From an uncultured Collinsella sp. (GTDB lineage: Bacteria > Actinomycetota > Coriobacteriia > Coriobacteriales > Coriobacteriaceae), in assembly GCA_900767675.1 (NCBI GenBank), contig CAAFZX010000013.1, positions 1 to 10,809 on the forward strand: DNA of 10,809 nucleotides, read 5' to 3'. A program made the translations under genes and the position numbers. This document shows positions 6,625 to 10,809 of the stretch, one piece after another (the stretch's first letter is position 1; each line of letters starts with the position of its first letter). Below the pieces are notes generated by a model. The model worked only from the letters and a program-made list of their open reading frames with translations. It was not told the DNA's origin and searched no databases.

Positions 6625-6656
6625 TTCGAAACAATTCCATGCAAGATTGTTTCGAA
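6625..6656. repeat. Perfect 11-bp inverted repeat between glycosyltransferase gene and argR
   Basis: TTCGAAACAAT (6625-6635) and ATTGTTTCGAA (6646-6656) are perfect reverse complements around a 10-base spacer. It begins ten bases past the glycosyltransferase-like gene and lies just upstream of the argR -35 box. It is AT-rich and has no T-tract after it on either strand, so it is not a typical terminator. An operator or other protein-binding site is possible. Confidence 0.6.
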
Positions 6657-6666
6657 CATAGCCGTC

Positions 6667-7707
6667 TTAAGCAGTTTTGGCGCCCGTGCGGTTAAAAAAA
6701 GCGGCCAGGTGCGTATACAACACGCAACGCATAGGCTTGGCACGGGCAATCGGTCCAAACAACAGGCCGAGTCGACGATGGTTGTCGCTGAGTGCCGCAG
6801 CCATCTGACGAGTCCGAGATGCCTCGAGCATATCACGCAAACGAGCGGAACGCTCAATTGAAGAAACCCCATGCGGGCTCAAGCACAAGTTTTCGATGCA
6901 GGCAACCAGCCCGGCGAAGTAAAACATATGGCTCTCCACCTTTAGCTGTGTGTCGCCGCTCGCCTCTGCAAGCGAATCAGTAAGCGCGTCAAGCGCCCGG
7001 GCGTCATCGGTAAGCTTGGCAAACAATGTGGGGTCAAAAGCATCTGTGAGCTGTGGCGCCACCGCATGGAAACAGGCGCCACCGCACCCAGATATGCGTT
7101 GCGCCTGCGAAAGAGCGTATGTCATAAACCCAATCGTGCGAAACGCACGATCTCGCGACAAACACGTCTCGAACAGCGAGCGGCTGTACATCACACCGGA
7201 AGTCTGGGCAATCAGGCCGCCGGAAATCATCTGAGATAGACCGGCAGCCAAAGAAGCACGGTCATCGATCGTAAGAGAGGTGGCATCCAGTACGCGCGAA
7301 TGGCGCTCACGATGAGCATCGTAGCGGTCGAGCGATGCCGTGGGAATCACCATGTCTGCCGCAGCATCGCATGCAACATCGACCATCTTGGAAAGGGACT
7401 GCGGGGCAAACCACTCGTCGGCGTTCATGGCAACTATCTGCAATCCACGCGAGGCGGCAAAACCGGCCTTGAGACATGCTCCGTGCGCCGAATCCTCGAC
7501 GTCGATCAAATCGATGTGAATATCTCTGCCGGCGGCAACCTCGAGCGAATGGCGCACACCCGGTGCGACATCGCGGAATACGACAACAATCTGCAGATCA
7601 TAGAGGTCTTGATTCTGGACGCTCTCGAGCGCGCGCATCGCATAGCTGGGTGAACCCTCGACAACGAGGATCACAGAAAGTCGCGGATGCGAACCACGTC
7701 GAACCAA
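6667..7707 (-). CDS. Divergent family 2 glycosyltransferase-like protein
   Basis: GT2 (GT-A fold) enzymes transfer a sugar from a nucleotide donor to lipid, polysaccharide or protein acceptors. The N-terminus fits the fold: LSVILVVEG at residues 10-18, then LESVQNQDLYDLQIVVV (27-43), the usual first strand, helix and second strand. HGACLKAGFAASRGLQIVAMNADEW (75-99) matches the region before the metal-binding DXD; the usual D-A-D is here N95-A96-D97 followed by E98. No clear catalytic-base ED motif is seen in the second half. Residues 225-346 match nothing I recognise. No membrane segment or signal peptide is evident. The start is a TTG with AGAGGA eight bases upstream; an in-frame TGA at 7735-7737 rules out a longer form. 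It lies between truA and argR on the same strand and has a possible own promoter. Donor and acceptor are unknown, and it may be catalytically weakened. Confidence 0.7.
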   Translation of the reverse strand: MVRRGSHPRLSVILVVEGSPSYAMRALESVQNQDLYDLQIVVVFRDVAPGVRHSLEVAAGRDIHIDLIDVEDSAHGACLKAGFAASRGLQIVAMNADEWFAPQSLSKMVDVACDAAADMVIPTASLDRYDAHRERHSRVLDATSLTIDDRASLAAGLSQMISGGLIAQTSGVMYSRSLFETCLSRDRAFRTIGFMTYALSQAQRISGCGGACFHAVAPQLTDAFDPTLFAKLTDDARALDALTDSLAEASGDTQLKVESHMFYFAGLVACIENLCLSPHGVSSIERSARLRDMLEASRTRQMAAALSDNHRRLGLLFGPIARAKPMRCVLYTHLAAFFNRTGAKTA

Positions 7708-7761
7708 GTTTTCCGTCCTCTCGACAGCGCCAAATCAAATCGTCGTTCATGGTACACCCGA

Positions 7762-7816
7762 GCTATAAAAGCAACGAGCCGCCTAACATGTTGCACGCCA
7801 AGAACAGATGTTGCAC
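7762..7816 (-). promoter_or_regulatory. Possible activated promoter with tandem 9-bp repeats
   Basis: Two identical copies of ATGTTGCAC (7788-7796 and 7808-7816; GTGCAACAT on minus) are spaced exactly 20 bases. On the minus strand they lie upstream of a TATAGC box (7767-7762) that has no good -35 at 17 bases. With a start near 7755 the copies would centre near -37 and -57, typical of binding sites of an activator contacting RNA polymerase. The gene it would serve starts at 7707. The regulator is unknown. Confidence 0.4.
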
Positions 7817-7827
7817 ACGCGCAGCTC

Positions 7828-7842
7828 ACACATAGTATGTGT
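7828..7842. repeat. 15-base palindrome between truA and the glycosyltransferase gene
   Basis: ACACATA (7828-7834) and TATGTGT (7836-7842) flank a single central base. It is AT-rich with no T-tract after it, more like a dimeric repressor site than a terminator. It lies 12 bases upstream (minus sense) of the tandem ATGTTGCAC repeats. Confidence 0.5.
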
Positions 7843-7855
7843 CAGGTACGGATGC

Positions 7856-7880
7856 GTCGAGCACTCCCCTAGTCGAGCAC
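7856..7880. repeat. 9-bp direct repeat across the truA stop codon
   Basis: GTCGAGCAC occurs at 7856-7864 and again at 7872-7880, a period of 16. On the minus strand the first copy encodes the last codons of truA (Val-Leu-Asp), then the stop, then the same nine bases again. It looks like a small local duplication. Confidence 0.7.
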
Positions 7881-8693
7881 GACAAGCTCGTCAGGGCCGT
7901 AATCCACGCCCATAAACGTAAGGCCGCAGGCAGGCGCCGTGGGACCCGCAGCGGTACGGTCGCAGGCGTCAATAACCTCGCGCATCCACTGGGGATCGCG
8001 ACGATGCATGCCGATCTCGACGAGGGTGCCCACAATGGTTCGCACCATCGAATGCAAAAACGCATTGCCCTCGATGGTAAACGTGAGGATGTCCTCGCCA
8101 AAGGCGACCTCATGGCCAAACTCGGCGCGCATCACGCAGCGGTGCGTCGGCTTGCCCACGGCAGACGCCACCTTGCAAAAGCTCTTAAAGTCCTGCTCGC
8201 CCAAAAGCGCAGGGCAGGCGGCCCCCATCGCATCGACGTCGAGGGGATAGCGATGCCACCACACAGCACCGCGTGACAGTACGGGCCGTGCATCACGATC
8301 GGCAATGCGATAGGTGTAAGTACGAGATCGTGCGTCAAAGCGCGCAGAAAAGCCCTTACGAGCCTTATAGACCTCATTTATGGCGATATCTTTGCCCAGG
8401 AGGGCATCCATAGCCCTCAGCCATCTACGGCGCGTACACGCAAGCTCAGCGTCCGTTACAGGCACGCTGATGTACTGCGCCACCGCATGCACGCCGGCAT
8501 CGGTACGCCCCGCACACGTCAGATCGATCGGGCGGCGCAGCAGCGTCTCGATAGCGCGGCGCAACTCGCCCGCAACGGTCGTCTGGCCCGGCTGTTCGGC
8601 AAATCCGCTATACGATGAGCCATCGTAGGCAACACGGAACACGAGGGTGGCATCGAGCTCAGGAATCGAATTGAAATCAGACGGCGCGGTCAT
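7869..8693 (-). CDS. truA: tRNA pseudouridine(38-40) synthase TruA
   Basis: Isomerises uridine to pseudouridine at positions 38-40 of the tRNA anticodon arm. The 274-residue protein is of normal length and shows the whole family pattern: FRVAYDGSSYSGFAEQPGQTTVAGEL near the N-terminus; GRTDAGVHA (62-70) with catalytic Asp65; FSARFDARSRTYTYRI (115-130) with the conserved tyrosine region; GNAFLHSMVRTIVGTLVEIG (209-228); and AGPTAPACGLTFMGVDY near the C-terminus. The start chosen is ATG at 8693, with GGGAG five bases upstream; a TTG 15 bases earlier is less likely. It follows rplQ by 92 bases, the order often seen at the end of the rpoA cluster in Gram-positive bacteria, but a strong terminator (8729-8759) lies between. 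It probably relies on readthrough or a promoter hidden in the 35 bases after the terminator. Confidence 0.96.
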   Translation of the reverse strand: MTAPSDFNSIPELDATLVFRVAYDGSSYSGFAEQPGQTTVAGELRRAIETLLRRPIDLTCAGRTDAGVHAVAQYISVPVTDAELACTRRRWLRAMDALLGKDIAINEVYKARKGFSARFDARSRTYTYRIADRDARPVLSRGAVWWHRYPLDVDAMGAACPALLGEQDFKSFCKVASAVGKPTHRCVMRAEFGHEVAFGEDILTFTIEGNAFLHSMVRTIVGTLVEIGMHRRDPQWMREVIDACDRTAAGPTAPACGLTFMGVDYGPDELVVLD

Positions 8694-8728
8694 AAGCGCT
8701 CCCAACAAACAATCAATGGTATCGCGAT

Positions 8729-8759
8729 AAAAAAAGAGGGGTACGCGAACGTACCCCTC
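8729..8759 (-). terminator. Rho-independent terminator of the rpsD-rpoA-rplQ cluster
   Basis: On the minus strand GAGGGGTACG (8759-8750) and CGTACCCCTC (8745-8736) form a perfect 10-bp stem with a UUCG loop, followed by seven T (8735-8729). It lies 26 bases past the rplQ stop and only 35 bases before truA. Confidence 0.95.
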
Positions 8760-8785
8760 GAATATAGCCTATGCAGACGGATTGT

Positions 8786-9253
8786 CTACTCAGCGGTCTC
8801 CTCAGCAGGAGCCTCCTCGGCAGCCTCGACCTTCTTGGGAGCAGCGGCCTTCTTGGGGGCCGGAGCAGCCTTCTTGGCCTTAGGCGTGCAAGGCTCGGTG
8901 ACGAGCTCCATGATAACGATAGGAGCGTTGTCGCCCTTACGGTTACCGAGCTTCATGATGCGGGTGTAACCGCCGTTGCGGTCCTGCCACATACCCTGGG
9001 CAGCCTTGTCGAAAATCTCGCCAACGAGCTGCTTATCGCCGAGCTTGGCGATGGCCAGACGACGAGAGTGCAGGTCGCCCTTCTTGGCCCAGGTGATGAT
9101 CGGGTCGACGACCGAACGCAGCGCCTTAGCGCGGGTCTCGGTGGTCTTGATGCGGTCGTTCTCGAAGAGGGCCTTAGCAAGGCTCTTCTTCATGGCCTTG
9201 GTGTGGCTCGCATCGGTGCCGAGCTTCAGGCCCTTCTTAACGTTATGACGCAT
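8786..9253 (-). CDS. rplQ: 50S ribosomal protein L17
   Basis: A protein of the large ribosomal subunit near the peptide exit tunnel. The conserved core is about residues 1-118: MRHNVKKGLKLGTDASHTKAM at the start, ALFENDRIKTTETRAKALRSVVDPIITWAKKGD in the middle and NGGYTRIMKLGNRKGDNAPIVIMEL near the end. Residues 119-155 form an Ala/Lys/Pro stretch ending in Glu (KKAAPAPKKAAAPKKVEAAE and onward), a low-complexity extension like those common in actinobacterial L17. The ATG has AGGAG ten bases upstream, a somewhat long spacing. It follows rpoA by 30 bases, so it is cotranscribed with it, and the cluster ends at the strong terminator after its stop. Confidence 0.97.
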   Translation of the reverse strand: MRHNVKKGLKLGTDASHTKAMKKSLAKALFENDRIKTTETRAKALRSVVDPIITWAKKGDLHSRRLAIAKLGDKQLVGEIFDKAAQGMWQDRNGGYTRIMKLGNRKGDNAPIVIMELVTEPCTPKAKKAAPAPKKAAAPKKVEAAEEAPAEETAE

Positions 9254-9283
9254 GGTCTAGTTTCTCCTCAAAAATGCGAAGCA

Positions 9284-10225
9284 TTAAGCCTTCAGGCTCA
9301 GGCCCATGGACTCAAGCTTGTCCTTCACTTCCTCGATCGACTTAACACCAAAGTTACGGATGTTGAGCAGATCGTTCTCCGAGAACTCAACGAGCTGACG
9401 AACCGAGTGAATGCTGGCGCGCTTAAGGCAGTTATAGGAACGGACAGAAAGGTCCAGATCCTCGATCTGCTTGTCCAGCTCGGCGTTGTCGTTGGTGACC
9501 TCGGGAGCGAAGATCGAAGCCTCCTCCTCGACCTCGGGGGTCTCGGCAAGGTTCATAAAGGCAGCCATATGCTGGTTAATGATATTGGCAGCCTGGACCA
9601 CGGCGTCGCGCGGGGCGATGGAGCCGTTGGTCTCGATCTCGAGGACAAGGCGGTCGTAGTCGGTGTGCTGACCGACACGGCAAGCCTCAACGAGCTTGGC
9701 GCAACGGGATACCGGCGAGTACAGCGAGTCGACGTGGATCACACCGATGGGATCGTTGTCGCGCTTGTTAGCCTCGCCAGAGACATAGCCGCGGCCATAG
9801 CCGATGCGCATGCTCATGGTGAGATGGCCACCCTCGGTGAGCGTAGCGATGTGCTGCTCGGGGTTGACCAGCTCAAACTCGGACGGAATAAAGAAGTCCG
9901 CACCGGTGACCTCGCAGGGGCCGTCAACCGAGATGGTGGCGGTCGCCTCGTCGGTCGTGCCGAGAGCCCTGAAGACAAGACCCTTGACATTCAGGACGAT
10001 GTCGGTGACATCCTCGACCATGTTAGGGATGGTCATGAACTCGTGCTGCGCGCCATCGATCTGAATAGCCTCGACGGCGGCACCCTCGAGCGAGGACAGA
10101 AGAACGCGACGAAGGGAGTTACCCAGCGTATCGCCGTAACCACGCTCGAGCGGCTCGACGGAGACACGAGCAGACGTCTCGTTGATCTCTTCGACCTGAA
10201 CCTGAGGCCTAATGAATTCTGACAT
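9284..10225 (-). CDS. rpoA: DNA-directed RNA polymerase subunit alpha
   Basis: Its dimer nucleates assembly of RNA polymerase, and its C-terminal domain contacts UP elements and activators. The 313-residue protein is full length. The N-terminal domain (about 1-228) has ERGYGDTLGNSLRRVLLSSLEGAAV (28-52), the dimerisation and beta-contact segment, and ends around NIINQHMAAFMNLAE. An acidic linker (about 229-250) leads to the C-terminal domain (about 251-313), with LDLSVRSYNCLKRASI holding Arg262, the equivalent of the DNA-contacting Arg265 of E. coli, and NIRNFGVKSIEEVKDKLESMGL. The ATG has GGAGG six bases upstream. It lies 32 bases after rpsD and 30 before rplQ, in the standard ribosomal protein cluster. 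Nothing unusual was seen. Confidence 0.98.
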   Translation of the reverse strand: MSEFIRPQVQVEEINETSARVSVEPLERGYGDTLGNSLRRVLLSSLEGAAVEAIQIDGAQHEFMTIPNMVEDVTDIVLNVKGLVFRALGTTDEATATISVDGPCEVTGADFFIPSEFELVNPEQHIATLTEGGHLTMSMRIGYGRGYVSGEANKRDNDPIGVIHVDSLYSPVSRCAKLVEACRVGQHTDYDRLVLEIETNGSIAPRDAVVQAANIINQHMAAFMNLAETPEVEEEASIFAPEVTNDNAELDKQIEDLDLSVRSYNCLKRASIHSVRQLVEFSENDLLNIRNFGVKSIEEVKDKLESMGLSLKA

Positions 10226-10257
10226 GTATTACCTCCAGCCTCAGCAGCCCGGATGGA

Positions 10258-10809
10258 CTACTTAGAGTAGAGCTCGACGATGAGCTGCTCGTTGATATCA
10301 CCGCTGATCTGCTCACGCGTCGGCAGAGCGAGCACGTTACCAGACAGCTTCTCGATATCGACCTCGAGCCAGCCAGGGACCTCGAAACGCTCGGAGGAAA
10401 TCAGAGCCTCCTTGATGGGGAGGAGGTCACGGAACTTCTCGCCGACAGCGACGACGTCGCCGGCCTTGACGCGGTAGGACGGGATGTCCACGCGCTTGCC
10501 GTTCACGGTGAAGTGACCGTGACGGACGGACTGACGAGCCTCTTTGCGAGTACGGGCGAAACCAAGACGGAAGACGACGTTGTCAAGGCGAGACTCAAGG
10601 ATGATCATGAGGTTCTCACCGGTGACGCCGTTCATCTTACGAGCCTTGTTGAAGTAGCCGTGGAACTGCTTCTCCAGAACGCCATAAATGAACTTGACCT
10701 TCTGCTTCTCGCGCAGCTGCATGCCGTACTCAGATTCCTTGCGACGGCGCTTGGGCTGACGGATAGATTCCTTCTTGCTGCTGTAACCGAGCTCAGCGGG
10801 ATCGATCCC
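10258..10809 (-). CDS. rpsD: 30S ribosomal protein S4 (partial, N-terminus outside window)
   Basis: A primary 16S rRNA-binding protein that starts 30S assembly and, in many bacteria, represses its own operon. The frame stays open to the right edge: 183 residues are visible, and about 15-20 are missing by comparison with the usual length near 200. An internal ATG at 10722 gives a shorter frame but is not the start, since GIDPAELGYSS to KRRRKESEYG continues in frame upstream. Visible family features are SEYGMQLREKQKVKFIYGVLEKQF, the S4 RNA-binding fold DNVVFRLGFARTRKEARQSVRHGHFTVNGKRVDIPSYRVKAGD, and the C-terminal VPGWLEVD segment. The visible N-terminal part has no zinc-binding cysteines and no PGQHG motif, a variant found in some Gram-positive S4 proteins. 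It lies 32 bases before rpoA and is cotranscribed with it. Confidence 0.96.
   Translation of the reverse strand, partial: GIDPAELGYSSKKESIRQPKRRRKESEYGMQLREKQKVKFIYGVLEKQFHGYFNKARKMNGVTGENLMIILESRLDNVVFRLGFARTRKEARQSVRHGHFTVNGKRVDIPSYRVKAGDVVAVGEKFRDLLPIKEALISSERFEVPGWLEVDIEKLSGNVLALPTREQISGDINEQLIVELYSK

Noticed and set aside
7603..7750. Short minus-strand ATG frame (about 48 codons) overlapping the glycosyltransferase start
   Set aside because: No Shine-Dalgarno sequence, Arg/Cys-rich composition, and it ends inside the glycosyltransferase gene in another frame.
7802..7813. LexA-like site GAAC-N4-GTTG
   Set aside because: It misses the last base of the GAAC-N4-GTTC core and overlaps one of the tandem repeats; no SOS gene adjoins it.
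8771..10222. Long plus-strand open frame of 483 codons
   Set aside because: It runs antisense through rplQ and rpoA, which are unmistakable. Its protein is Leu/Val/Asp/Gly-rich with no domain, as expected from the complementary strand of GC-rich codons.

Overview
The window reads as a housekeeping stretch from a GC-rich Gram-positive bacterium, most likely an actinobacterium of the class Coriobacteriia (Collinsella-like). This rests on high third-position GC, strong AGGAGG-type ribosome binding sites, the order rpsD-rpoA-rplQ-truA, and a class A penicillin-binding protein with a Thr/Gly/Pro-Thr tail. The placement is inferred from overall character, not from a database match.

Layout, left to right. 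At 1-24 the first codons of a minus-strand gene leave the left edge, preceded by its own leader hairpin and a candidate promoter. At 187-219 lies the terminator of tyrS (247-1458, minus), which follows a U32-family protein gene (1556-3526, minus) related to the RNA-hydroxylation factors RlhA/TrhP. A divergent intergenic region with a palindrome (3588-3608) separates this from the only plus-strand gene, a bifunctional class A penicillin-binding protein (3692-5914). That gene ends in a strong terminator, facing a second terminator that closes the convergent argR gene (6097-6534, minus). Upstream of argR are a good promoter, possible ARG half-sites and a long inverted repeat. Then come a divergent family-2 glycosyltransferase-like gene (6667-7707, minus) with an operator-rich upstream region, truA (7869-8693), and the 3' end of the main ribosomal protein cluster: rplQ, rpoA and the partial rpsD, all on minus.

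Functionally, most genes serve translation and transcription: tRNA charging, tRNA pseudouridylation, a probable rRNA/tRNA hydroxylation factor, ribosomal proteins S4 and L17, and the RNA polymerase alpha subunit. The others are a cell-wall synthase, an arginine-responsive regulator and one poorly conserved glycosyltransferase-like protein. No mobile element, CRISPR array, phage gene, rRNA or tRNA was seen, and no intergenic gap reaches 300 bases.

I did not find a clearly new multi-gene system. The points most worth a second look are an Asn in place of the first Asp of the ArgR arginine-binding motif, two direct repeats exactly 20 bp apart upstream of a promoter-like site before the glycosyltransferase gene, the degenerate motifs of that glycosyltransferase, an 11-bp perfect inverted repeat before argR, and a strong terminator placed between rplQ and truA.
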